Assembly: GCA_028691795.1 (NCBI GenBank)
Contig: JAQUYQ010000002.1
Span: 16,456 to 80,455 of the forward strand
Length of the DNA stretch: 64,000 bases
Source of the DNA: Herbinix sp.
GTDB lineage: Bacteria > Bacillota > Clostridia > Lachnospirales > Lachnospiraceae
Direction: 5' to 3'
Below are positions 10,342-19,495 of this stretch, piece after piece. Positions within the stretch are counted from its first letter, which is position 1. Every line of letters starts with the position of its first letter. The notes below the pieces were generated by a model. The model worked only from the letters and a program-made list of their open reading frames with translations, was not told the DNA's origin and searched no databases. Position numbers and translations under genes: made by a program.

Positions 10342-10428
10342 ATTCTTTCTTAATAAATCATCGGACAATTCGTATAAAAGCCAAAAAATTTTAAGAAGAT
10401 ACTGATTGTTAGATGATTGGAAGTACTT

Positions 10429-10566
10429 ATGATAAATAATTTGGAAGTGGTATCATTGGTGAGAATTAGGTTAAAAACAAGAACGCAGATAGCAGATATC
10501 GGCTCAGACTATGTAACGGATGATTACATTATGGTAAGTGATACTGTAATTGTAATAAATAATTAA
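10429..10566 (+). CDS. possible 45-aa small ORF
   Basis: ATG...TAA open frame (MINNLEVVSLVRIRLKTRTQIADIGSDYVTDDYIMVSDTVIVINN); no strong SD seen. Confidence 0.2.
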   Translation: MINNLEVVSLVRIRLKTRTQIADIGSDYVTDDYIMVSDTVIVINN

Positions 10567-10694
10567 GTAATTAGACAAGATTTTGACAATAATTTTGCTA
10601 TAATATGGTATATGGAATAGCAATAATAGTTACAGTATCCACAGAGGCTAAGGCTACATATTAAGTAGCTGGGGAAAATTAGGAGGTAAGCAGA

Positions 10695-13241
10695 ATGAAG
10701 ATATGTTTGAAGAAAAAGTTAACTCTGTTTCTGGTAGTGGCACTTCTTGTACCTGTATTTTGGAATCAGAATGTGACTGTGGCAAGTGCAGCAACTCCTG
10801 CTTTGACACAGACAAAGGTCGAAATAAGCGGAATAGGTGAAACTTATGATTTAAATATTAAAAATAAAGTAAAAGGCAGTACATATAAGTGGACCACATC
10901 CAATAAGACGGTTGCAACAGTAACCAAGAGTGGATTGATTACCTCCGTTAAGAAAGGCACCGCAACAATTCGGTGTAATGTTACTTACCCATCAAAGAAA
11001 ACAAAAACTCTATCCTGTAAAGTTACCGTTATAATACCGGCAACCGAGATCAGCATTTCCAATGCTCCATTAGTGAACGGGGCATATCAGCTGGCACTTA
11101 ATAGCAGCGTTGATTTTGAAACTGTACTTGCTCCGGAGAATTCCACGGATGCAAACTATTGGTACATCGATAGCGGTGATACGGATTGTATACGAATTGA
11201 TGATGCCAGTAAAGGAACGATAACAGGTATCAAAGCCGGAAAAGTTGTTTTAAGAGTAAAAGCTGTAAAAACTTCAACAAAGGAAGCAGCGGCTCTGAGT
11301 GATATTGATGCTGCCGTAATTATTGAAGTTGTTGCACCTACAGCGGGAGTAAAAAGTGCGGATATTGTAAGCTCAAACCAAATCTCAGTAGTTTTTGACA
11401 GCCCGGTTCAGCAAAGTACGGTAATCAATACAAATAATACTTTATCCTCTAATATCACAGTGTCAATGTGCAAGAATACAAAGAATGTTCTGGCAGATGA
11501 TCCTGGAACGCTTACAGCGAGCTTATCCACTGATATGAAGACATTAACCATCACTTCAGCAAATGCTTTTGATGGTATCTATGGAATAAACTTTACAAAT
11601 AGTATTATGTCAACAAGCGGTATTGCATTAGCCGAGTATTATAAGCAAATGACTTATACGGACACGATAGCACCTTATATTTCAGCTGTTACTATGGATG
11701 ATACCGGTTTGATTGCTACAATTAACTTTAGCGAGGCTCTTGATTTTTCTACCTTTAAGGTTTCAGGCGCAACGTTGGTAACGACAGGTGTTACAGCGGA
11801 TGCTACAACGATCAGTAAATTGAATAATGCCAACAATTATGTTATCAGTACGGATAAAAAATCCGTAACAATTAATCTATCTAATATTGTTGTCAGTGAT
11901 TACGGTAAGATATTTACTGTAGTGATTTCCGGAATTAAAGATTTATCAGGCAATTCTCCTTCCAGTGCATATCTGATGGCTACTTTGCGGACGGATACAT
12001 CACCGAGACCTCAGGCAAAATATTTATACATGACGCGTACTTCATATAATACGATCACAGCAACCTTTGACCGTGCAATCAAAACCGGTGGATGGATCCA
12101 AATCAGCGGAGGTACTACAATTAATGGTGTGGTAGACGTGGCAAACAACAAGAAGGTTAATTATACGATTTCTGATGCAGAAGCTCAGTATACAGGAGTA
12201 AAGCAAGTATCCATCTGCAATTGGAACAGCTATAATGTAATATCAACAGACACCTCAGCGAGTAGTATGTATACCTATAGTCTTGATTTTACTACAGAAA
12301 AAGTAAATCCTTACTGTACCTATGCTTTTGATGCATCAACCGGAATTCTCACCCTAACTTATAATGAGAGTGTTAATATAACTACGGTAGGGGGGACGTT
12401 CAGCTCCATATTTACATCAACATCGGATGATATCAGACCGGGAACTAACATAACCTACACTAATGTGTCGCATACAGATGGCAATAATATAATTAAGCTG
12501 AAACTTTCCAATATGTCTCTAATCGGTAATTATACCTTTACCCTGGAGGCCGGCTTTGTAAAAGACTACTTTAAAAATTTCAGTTTAAGTTATACAATTA
12601 CCATAGGTAATTCGTCAGGAACCTCAGCCGAACTTCCTGCACCTTATATGATTACACAATCAACCACTGATTTAAATGAAATCGATTTATATTTTGCAAA
12701 TAAATTGGATACGGTGTCAGCACAGACAGCAAGCAATTATACGATTACAGGCGTAACCATTTTGAAAGCAGAACTGGTAAGCAATTCTTCTGATGGAGCA
12801 ATTGTTAAGTTGACGGTTGCAGATAATTCGATCGAAGTAACCGTAGGTCGTCCGATTACTGTCACAGGAGTAAAGGGTTATAATAATAGCTATACAGCGA
12901 TTACCTCCTACCAGACAACCATAGAACTTAAGGAAAATAAGAAACCATATTACATTAGTACAACATTTGATACAACTACAAAAAACGGTATAAAATTATT
13001 ATTCAGTGAACAAGTTACAGGTTCCTTAGTTGTTAAGGTAACTCAGACGATATACGGTATTACAACAGATTGCACAAATGTAGTAACAATAAACAGCAAT
13101 TATGCATATATAAGCCTGGTTCCCGTGCCGACGAATGGTGCTTATTTAAAAGTTGAGATTATTAGTAATGGTATCAAGGACTTAAGCGGTAATGCCGTAG
13201 TTCCGATGTCAACGATACTGGGAACAACGGCTTCTTACTAA
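10695..13241 (+). CDS. secreted surface protein with BIG2 Ig-like and SbsA-type Ig-like domains
   Basis: Signal peptide; 'YKWTTSNKTVATVTKSGLITSVKKGTATIRC' (BIG2); repeated 'SGIKDLSGN' signatures; SD aggagg. Confidence 0.82.
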   Translation: MKICLKKKLTLFLVVALLVPVFWNQNVTVASAATPALTQTKVEISGIGETYDLNIKNKVKGSTYKWTTSNKTVATVTKSGLITSVKKGTATIRCNVTYPSKKTKTLSCKVTVIIPATEISISNAPLVNGAYQLALNSSVDFETVLAPENSTDANYWYIDSGDTDCIRIDDASKGTITGIKAGKVVLRVKAVKTSTKEAAALSDIDAAVIIEVVAPTAGVKSADIVSSNQISVVFDSPVQQSTVINTNNTLSSNITVSMCKNTKNVLADDPGTLTASLSTDMKTLTITSANAFDGIYGINFTNSIMSTSGIALAEYYKQMTYTDTIAPYISAVTMDDTGLIATINFSEALDFSTFKVSGATLVTTGVTADATTISKLNNANNYVISTDKKSVTINLSNIVVSDYGKIFTVVISGIKDLSGNSPSSAYLMATLRTDTSPRPQAKYLYMTRTSYNTITATFDRAIKTGGWIQISGGTTINGVVDVANNKKVNYTISDAEAQYTGVKQVSICNWNSYNVISTDTSASSMYTYSLDFTTEKVNPYCTYAFDASTGILTLTYNESVNITTVGGTFSSIFTSTSDDIRPGTNITYTNVSHTDGNNIIKLKLSNMSLIGNYTFTLEAGFVKDYFKNFSLSYTITIGNSSGTSAELPAPYMITQSTTDLNEIDLYFANKLDTVSAQTASNYTITGVTILKAELVSNSSDGAIVKLTVADNSIEVTVGRPITVTGVKGYNNSYTAITSYQTTIELKENKKPYYISTTFDTTTKNGIKLLFSEQVTGSLVVKVTQTIYGITTDCTNVVTINSNYAYISLVPVPTNGAYLKVEIISNGIKDLSGNAVVPMSTILGTTASY

Positions 13242-13302
13242 ACACAAAAAGCGATGCAAAAATATTAAGCTTTAGATAAAAATTGATATTGATATGGGAG
13301 AA

Positions 13303-13350
13303 AGTGCTCTCGAAATTCCATACCATATGGTGTTTTGGGGGCATTTTAAA
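13303..13350 (+). terminator. GU-rich hairpin, probable terminator
   Basis: AGTGCTCTCGAAA pairs with TTTTGGGGGCATT (with G-U pairs), then TTT. Confidence 0.45.
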
Positions 13351-13383
13351 TAACAAAAGAAAACTTAATGATGAGAACGAAGT

Positions 13384-13436
13384 GAGCATATTAAAGATTG
13401 CTTGCGATATGCGATCGGAGTGAAGAGATTATGGAC
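13384..13436 (+). repeat. repeat family B, copy 1 (hairpin leader repeat)
   Basis: GAGCATAT...TTGCTTGCGATATGCGATCGGAGTGAAGAGATTATGGA; second copy at 16251-16302. Confidence 0.7.
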
Positions 13437-13452
13437 GAAGTCCATAATATGA

Positions 13453-13854
13453 ATGGAGGTAAACGACATGTATGAATTTAAGAACGAATTTCGCACCGGT
13501 ATTGAAAGTATTGACCAGGAACATGCAAAGCTGTTCGAAATAGCGGACAGAGCTTATACGACACTGATGGATGAATTTATACCGGATAAATATGATTATA
13601 TTGTAGATATCCTGAATGAACTCAAGGATTATGCAGCTACTCATTTTAAACATGAAGAAGAGTATATGATTAGCATTAACTATAGGAAATTATTTTCTCA
13701 AAAAGCAATGCATGATGAATTCATCGAGAAAATCTCGGGATATGATTTGGACAAGCTGGATGAGAATCAGAAGGACGCAATTGTTGAAATACTAGACTTT
13801 TTAAATGAGTGGCTAGTGGATCACATTCTAAAAAGTGATAAATTAATCGGATAA
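13453..13854 (+). CDS. bacteriohemerythrin
   Basis: 133 aa; 'GIESIDQEHAKLFEIAD', 'HFKHEEEYM', 'WLVDHILKSDK'; SD ggaggt. Confidence 0.93.
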   Translation: MEVNDMYEFKNEFRTGIESIDQEHAKLFEIADRAYTTLMDEFIPDKYDYIVDILNELKDYAATHFKHEEEYMISINYRKLFSQKAMHDEFIEKISGYDLDKLDENQKDAIVEILDFLNEWLVDHILKSDKLIG

Positions 13855-13869
13855 TTAAAATCAGTTATT

Positions 13870-13928
13870 TTCATCATTTAATAAACAATGGTGTAGTCTT
13901 TGTACTGCGAATCTTCAGTTTTTAAAAT
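13870..13928 (+). repeat. palindromic repeat family A, partial copy 1
   Basis: AACAATGGTGTAGTCTTTGTACTGCGAATCTTCAG matches right end of the copy at 44599-44790. Confidence 0.5.
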
Positions 13929-13936
13929 AATAAATT

Positions 13937-13980
13937 AAGGTTGTTGTAGTTGGGGGAGAATTCCTGAATACAACAACCTT
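13937..13980. terminator. bidirectional hairpin terminator
   Basis: AAGGTTGTTGTA...TACAACAACCTT between convergent genes. Confidence 0.8.
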
Positions 13981-13989
13981 ATTATTCAT

Positions 13990-14138
13990 CTGAAACTTCG
14001 CAACACAAAGAGTAGAACATTACTTATAAAATCAGCATGTAATGCGTATATGAAGCCAGAATGAAAATATCATAACTTATGGTTTCTTCACATAACGTAA
14101 ATGCTGATTTTATTAAGCGTTTAATAACTTTTCTAAGG
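13990..14138. repeat. palindromic repeat family A, copy 2
   Basis: CTGAAACTTCGC...CTTATAAAATCAGCATGTAATGC...TGCTGATTTTATTAAGC; inverted relative to the 44599 copy. Confidence 0.75.
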
Positions 14139-14152
14139 AGCAGATAATTATC

Positions 14153-15436
14153 TTATTCTCCGGATATTCGGATACTGGTATGTGAGGCTTCACTAAAATT
14201 ACGTGTAAAGATATCGCTTTTCTCAAGCAGACCTTCAATCGTATCCAAGCCTAATCGATGCAGTAGTTCTACCACATAAGGATTATCTATCGGTGTTTGA
14301 TAAGGAGCATTATTACCGTATTCTTCCACATGAATACGACCGATTTCATGTGGTATTAAAACTCTTGGTCCGCCGACGCAGCCGCCGACACAGCCCATTC
14401 CCTCAAAGAAGTTAGCCGTTGTATTACCGGACAATAAATCATTAATCATCGTCTTGCAGGCAGGAACACCGTCTGCTTTTTGTGTATGGATAGTTATTTT
14501 ACGGTTTGGATTGATTCGTTTTAAAGTAGCTTCAACCGCTTCGCTGACTCCACCGGCATGAGCATATATTCTGCCTGCGCGGGAGGAGTGGTCTTTCTCG
14601 CTTTCTTCCATTTCTGCTGGATCGATTTCCATTACATTAAAGATATCCTGCACTTCCTGGAAGGTTAATACGTAGTCAACAGCATCGGCTATATCCTTTT
14701 CTCTGGCTTCCGCCTTCTTTGCCAGGCAAGGCCCGATAAAGACAGTCAGGGCATCCGGATGTAATACCTTAACAGCTCGCCCACTTGCAATCATTGGCGA
14801 TACGGCTGGCGGAACATGCGGAATCAAATCCTTATATATTTTTCTAATCATCGCAATCCACATAGGACAGCAGCTGCTGGTTAACTGATAATCTTGTTCC
14901 GTTAAAATGTTTTTATCAAATTCAAGAGCTTCCTTTAAGGTCAGAATATCAGCAAATAATGATACTTCTATCATTCCGTCGAAACCCACCTTCTTCAAAG
15001 CACTTCTCAGCTTTCCAGGGGTCACATCACTGCTGAACTGACCTAAGAAAGCGGGTGCAACCAATGCATATACCAGACCCTTATGAGAGCGGATTGCCTG
15101 TAATGCTGGAATTACGTCCTTACTGCTGGTAAGGTTTTTAGCTCGGCACTCCTGAATACAGATGGAACATCCAGCACACTGATCTTCATCAATTATGATT
15201 TCACCGGTTTTACCGGGATGTATTGCATGGTAGGGACATACTTTTATACAATTGGGATCATCTTCACATTTGCAATCACCGGTATGCCATACAATTGGAT
15301 GCTTTTCAGGATGAAGCAGGCAATCAAGCTGATGAGTATCATAAAGCTCCAACTTTTCTAAAAAACTTGTATCCTTTTCCTTCAATGTTCTAACCAAAAC
15401 CTCATAGTACAGCTCTTCAAATGTCTTCATTCGCAT
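14153..15436 (-). CDS. [FeFe]-hydrogenase large-subunit-like protein with N-terminal 2x[4Fe-4S] ferredoxin domain
   Basis: 'CIKVCPYHAI', 'CAGCSICIQEC', H-cluster-type motifs 'TSCCPMW', 'GPCLAKKAEA', 'EGMGCVGGCVGGP'. Confidence 0.88.
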   Translation of the reverse strand: MRMKTFEELYYEVLVRTLKEKDTSFLEKLELYDTHQLDCLLHPEKHPIVWHTGDCKCEDDPNCIKVCPYHAIHPGKTGEIIIDEDQCAGCSICIQECRAKNLTSSKDVIPALQAIRSHKGLVYALVAPAFLGQFSSDVTPGKLRSALKKVGFDGMIEVSLFADILTLKEALEFDKNILTEQDYQLTSSCCPMWIAMIRKIYKDLIPHVPPAVSPMIASGRAVKVLHPDALTVFIGPCLAKKAEAREKDIADAVDYVLTFQEVQDIFNVMEIDPAEMEESEKDHSSRAGRIYAHAGGVSEAVEATLKRINPNRKITIHTQKADGVPACKTMINDLLSGNTTANFFEGMGCVGGCVGGPRVLIPHEIGRIHVEEYGNNAPYQTPIDNPYVVELLHRLGLDTIEGLLEKSDIFTRNFSEASHTSIRISGE

Positions 15437-15475
15437 TATCCTAATCCTTTCCTGATTCGAAATTTATATTAATTC

Positions 15476-15573
15476 TAGCTTCAATTTTAAGTTGGTCTTC
15501 ACTAATGGTTTCATATAGGCATTACATGCTGATTTTATAAGCAGCGTTCCAGTATTTGTACTGCGAAGTTCCA
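15476..15573 (+). repeat. palindromic repeat family A, copy 3 (right half)
   Basis: TAGCTTCAATTTTAAGTTGG...GGCATTACATGCTGATTTTATAAGC...CTGCGAAGTT as in the 44599 copy. Confidence 0.75.
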
Positions 15574-15969
15574 TTCTATGATTTAAAATAGAAATTGTAG
15601 TAAATACTTATGCAAGAAAATTAAAAAGAATAGATGGTAATAATTCTTTTAAAGGCTAATAATGTTTAACAAGGTGTTAATAGATATTATCAAGTTAATG
15701 GATAAAATTAAATAGGTATAAACATTAAGGATATTATATGTAATTTGACTAATTTTAAATCCAATATTAATAAAGTAATAATTAAACTGAGGGAAAGCGA
15801 TAGAACAATTAATGTCAGGGATACGGTGAAAATCAAATAAAACGATAATAAGCAATTTAGATGAATAATAAGTGAACAAAAATCATTTTGTAAAATATAT
15901 TTTACCACTAATGTATTAATAAAGCAAATAAGCTAATCCGTAAATATTCTAACAAGAATAAGATAATAG

Positions 15970-16130
15970 CTGAAACTCGGTGCACAATGACTTAAGAATT
16001 GCTTATAAAATCTGCAGGTAACACTTAACTTAAGCTTTTAGTGAATTCTGACTTAAAATTTTAAGCCAGAATTAAAAAATAATAACGAATGGGGTTTTTC
16101 ACATAGCATAATAGCAGATTTAATAAGGTG
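15970..16130 (-). repeat. palindromic repeat family A, copy 4 (diverged)
   Basis: TGAAACTCGG...GCTTATAAAATCTGCAGG...TTAGTGAATTCTGACTTAAAATT...AGCAGATTTAATAAGG. Confidence 0.65.
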
Positions 16131-16250
16131 AGATTCACTTAGTTATTTTTCACATTTATACCTATATATGCTTTACTAGGATTTGCATTTGCTTTATAAT
16201 AAATATGCATACTTAAAGGTTTAAGGAAGCGTTTTTAAATAATAACGTAA

Positions 16251-16302
16251 TGAGCATATGCAAGCTTGCTTGCGATATGCGATCGGAGTGAAGAGAATAT
16301 GG
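16251..16302 (+). repeat. repeat family B, copy 2, overlapping the putative start of the VanZ ORF
   Basis: GAGCATATGCAAGCTTGCTTGCGATATGCGATCGGAGTGAAGAGAATATGGA. Confidence 0.7.
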
Positions 16303-16821
16303 AGAAGAAACTTGAAGCGACAGAATAAAAAGAGATTAACTAAGGCCGGATGGCTTTTGTTTTATTTATATATTATTATATTATCCTATTTTTTGTTTTT
16401 TAGTGAGCATTATGGGAGAGAAAATGTAATGAAAGAATATCATTATAACCTCGAATTTTTTAAAGAAATCAAACGTTTTATAAAATATCGTGAGTTACTT
16501 GGCTTTGAGAGTTTTGTCGTGAATATTTTAGGAAACATATTGGCATTTGCGCCGTTTGGATTTCTGCTTCCATTATTAAAAATAAAATATAGAAAATTTT
16601 TTTATACCACCTTCTTATGCTTACTCTTTAGTGTATCGGTCGAATTAGTACAATTATTACTTAAGGTTGGTATATTTGATGTTGATGATATAATGATGAA
16701 TACGACCGGTGGGATTATAGGATACGTATCATTTATGATTTTTAATTTACTGTTACGGATTTTTAAACCGAGAAGTAATATAAAAAGTTTTGAAAGTACC
16801 AAAACTCGTGGGGGGAATTAA
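16258..16821 (+). CDS. VanZ-like family membrane protein (true start uncertain, possibly ~16312)
   Basis: 'NILGNILAFAPFGFLLPLL', 'VELVQLLLKVGIFDVDDIMMNTTGGIIGY' VanZ motif. Confidence 0.88.
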   Translation: MQACLRYAIGVKRIWRRNLKRQNKKRLTKAGWLLFYLYIIILSYFLFFSEHYGRENVMKEYHYNLEFFKEIKRFIKYRELLGFESFVVNILGNILAFAPFGFLLPLLKIKYRKFFYTTFLCLLFSVSVELVQLLLKVGIFDVDDIMMNTTGGIIGYVSFMIFNLLLRIFKPRSNIKSFESTKTRGGN

Positions 16822-17147
16822 TGATGTTGTTTAGACGCAATAAGGAAATGATACATTTTTCTGGTAGAAGACATACAAAAATGGGAATTAGTTCGGTAAT
16901 TATTGGAGTGTTTGTTATATTGGTTTTTTTGACAATCAGTGTGATATCCGGTCTGGCAAAAGGTAAGGGAGGCTTCCTGCTGGGGGTCATCGGACTTCTC
17001 TTATTTTTCCTATCTGTATTTGGCTTCGTGTTAGCCTATAAATCATTTAAGAAAAAGGATATCTTTTACCGATTTCCTGTGATTGGGATAATTCTGAATG
17101 GGTTGATGACCCTATTATTTATAGTTATCTATCTGCTTGGTATTTAA
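16821..17147 (+). CDS. small membrane protein (DUF6142-like)
   Basis: 108 aa, three predicted TM segments; adjacent to vanZ; family call from memory. Confidence 0.65.
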   Translation: MMLFRRNKEMIHFSGRRHTKMGISSVIIGVFVILVFLTISVISGLAKGKGGFLLGVIGLLLFFLSVFGFVLAYKSFKKKDIFYRFPVIGIILNGLMTLLFIVIYLLGI

Positions 17148-17164
17148 TTGATAAATGGGCGTAA

Positions 17165-17225
17165 GTGTGAAAAATCAAAGATTTTTCACACATAACTTTG
17201 TGCCTGCGGCCCAAAGTTTGCAGGC
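17165..17225. repeat. tandem hairpins upstream of the aminopeptidase gene
   Basis: GTGTGAAAAATC AAA GATTTTTCACAC, then GCCTGC...GCAGGC / ACTTTG...CAAAGT alternatives. Confidence 0.7.
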
Positions 17226-17250
17226 TTTGATGAAAGGTATGGTTATTTAT

Positions 17251-19326
17251 ATGAAGTATAAGCTTTTTTATAAGGAAGAGAACGAATTAATCAGGGAAAG
17301 ATATGAGCTTGCGATGGAACGTATCACCCTAATGGAACAAGAAAATACGGTTAGGGAGTGCTACATCCCATATTTTCATAAAATAGCAGCTTTTGTCAGG
17401 ATAGTTAATAATGTTGCCGAGGTAGTACAGGAAAATCGTCTGACTGAATTAACGCTGAAAGAATTAGAAGCACTGAATATGGCCTTGTACGAGGATATTG
17501 CAGGAGACAATTATGAAACAAGTTATGCAAATCCTGCTTATGCGTGTGTAATGTTAGGTGAAAAATCGGGAAAGCTGCTTTGTTTCTTAGCCACAGAACT
17601 TCGGAGCATCATCATTTATGCATATGAGAGCAGATTATATGAATTGACTATTTATCTGGAGCTTCTAATCGAAATCTATAATTACTTTGAAGAAGAGGAC
17701 GATTTTACGTATAATGATGTAAAACGAGCTGTCTATGATTTCATGAGTGATAACTGCGATGTTTTTATGAATGCGAATATAAGAGAAATGCTTGATCCAG
17801 GCCTGTCCTTTGCAGGGGACATCATCCTGGAATCAGATTTGTCCGATCTTCGATATCTATATCAATTCGGTGAATATATTACGGAAAATGAGATTAAAAC
17901 AGCACAATTTTTAAATACTCTTCCAGAGGAGCAGCTGAAAGCTATGGCTGATACCTATACGGAAGGCTATCGACTCGGTTTTTTGGCGAACCGATTAGAT
18001 TTGAGTAAAAAGGGAATTGTGAATATACGATATCAGCTCGGATTTGAAAGAATGGTTTATTATGCAATACAAAATTTTAAAGAGATGGGTCTGAAACCTA
18101 CCATCTACCGGGCAGCATATACTGCAATAAATAAACGCCAGCATTTAAAAATAGGATATCATGCTACAAGTCCGAATAGACAATACGATTATGACCATCG
18201 TTATGACATTGCATTATTTCTGGATAAAGCCTTTAAGGAACGAAAGCTGGATTGCTTAAAGAATGCGTTGGAGGAATACAAGCATACGGGATCGCTTTAT
18301 GCAGGTCCGGCATTAATCGAAGTATTCGGCGAGGAACTCTTTGCTCCTGAGGAAAAGAAAGAAGCGGCTAAGCTTGATAAACGTCAACAGAAACTGTATG
18401 TGGATTATTACAAGCAGGACAATATGATCAAGTATAATTATCTCAAGCTTGAGGAAACTTCTTTCACGATAATATCCTATCCCGTTCCGGAGATTGGAAA
18501 GGATTTTGAAAAAATATTTGCAGAGACTGTAAAAGTCAATACACTTGACAGCGGATTATACCAAGACATCCAGCAGAAAATAATCGATGCACTGGATCAG
18601 GGAGATTATGTACGGATTTTGGGTGCTGGCAATAATCACACAGATATGACGGTAAAACTATACCCTCTTGTCGACGCTTCGAAGGAAACCATCTTTGAAA
18701 ACTGCGTAGCGGATGTAAATATTCCGGTTGGAGAAGTATTTACCACCCCTGTATTAAAGGGTACGAAGGGTATCCTTCATATTCCGAAAATCTACCTTCA
18801 TGATTTGGAATATAGAGAACTCGAACTTAATTTTGAAGATGGCAGGATAATCTCCTATCACTGTGCAAATTTTTCAGAGGAAGAAAGAAATAAGAGCTAT
18901 ATCAAGGATAACTTGTTTTTTAACCAAGATAACCTACCGCTTGGAGAATTTGCAATTGGTACCAATACCACAGCTTATAGCATGGCGAAGAAGTTTGATA
19001 TTGCCTCACGCCTTCCGATATTAATTGCCGAAAAAACCGGCCCGCATTTTGCAATCGGTGATACCTGTTATAAAATGAGTGAAGATATTAAAGTATATAA
19101 TCCGGACCAAAAAGAAATCATTGCAAGGGATAATGAGATCTCGATTCTTAGAAAGACAGAACCGGAGAAGGCTTATTTTAACTGCCATACCGATATCACA
19201 CTTCCCTATGATGAAATAAAAGAAATAGTTGTTTACAAAAAGGATGGAACCAGCATTCCTATCATACAAAATGCAAGGTTTGTCCTTGATGGAACCACTA
19301 TATTGAATGAGGCATTTGGTGAATAG
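17251..19326 (+). CDS. M29-type aminopeptidase with ~350-aa N-terminal extension
   Basis: C-terminal motifs 'NIPVGEVFTTP', 'LPLGEFAIGTNT', 'EKTGPHFAIGD', 'HTDI'; start trimmed to MKYKLFYKEENE. Confidence 0.75.
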   Translation: MKYKLFYKEENELIRERYELAMERITLMEQENTVRECYIPYFHKIAAFVRIVNNVAEVVQENRLTELTLKELEALNMALYEDIAGDNYETSYANPAYACVMLGEKSGKLLCFLATELRSIIIYAYESRLYELTIYLELLIEIYNYFEEEDDFTYNDVKRAVYDFMSDNCDVFMNANIREMLDPGLSFAGDIILESDLSDLRYLYQFGEYITENEIKTAQFLNTLPEEQLKAMADTYTEGYRLGFLANRLDLSKKGIVNIRYQLGFERMVYYAIQNFKEMGLKPTIYRAAYTAINKRQHLKIGYHATSPNRQYDYDHRYDIALFLDKAFKERKLDCLKNALEEYKHTGSLYAGPALIEVFGEELFAPEEKKEAAKLDKRQQKLYVDYYKQDNMIKYNYLKLEETSFTIISYPVPEIGKDFEKIFAETVKVNTLDSGLYQDIQQKIIDALDQGDYVRILGAGNNHTDMTVKLYPLVDASKETIFENCVADVNIPVGEVFTTPVLKGTKGILHIPKIYLHDLEYRELELNFEDGRIISYHCANFSEEERNKSYIKDNLFFNQDNLPLGEFAIGTNTTAYSMAKKFDIASRLPILIAEKTGPHFAIGDTCYKMSEDIKVYNPDQKEIIARDNEISILRKTEPEKAYFNCHTDITLPYDEIKEIVVYKKDGTSIPIIQNARFVLDGTTILNEAFGE

Positions 19327-19353
19327 TATACGAAATAGAAGTTAGTGTAAATA

Positions 19354-19375
19354 GGCTCGCAAAAGAATGCGAGCC
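19354..19375 (+). terminator. hairpin after aminopeptidase gene
   Basis: GGCTCGCA AAAGAA TGCGAGCC; weak T-tract. Confidence 0.5.
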
Positions 19376-19495
19376 ATAAGAAAATTAGCAGAGGTAGCTA
19401 TTCTTTAGGATTTATGTTAGAACAGCATGGATGTTATAGTGAAAGGAAAATCATTACAGTAATTGTTGCCATAGAGCGACGGATGGGAGGAAATT

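Noticed and set aside
10571-10694. Possible c-di-GMP riboswitch in the leader of the surface protein
   Set aside because: A small stem (GGCTAC..GTAGCT) exists but conserved GEMM core motifs are absent; no riboswitch call made.
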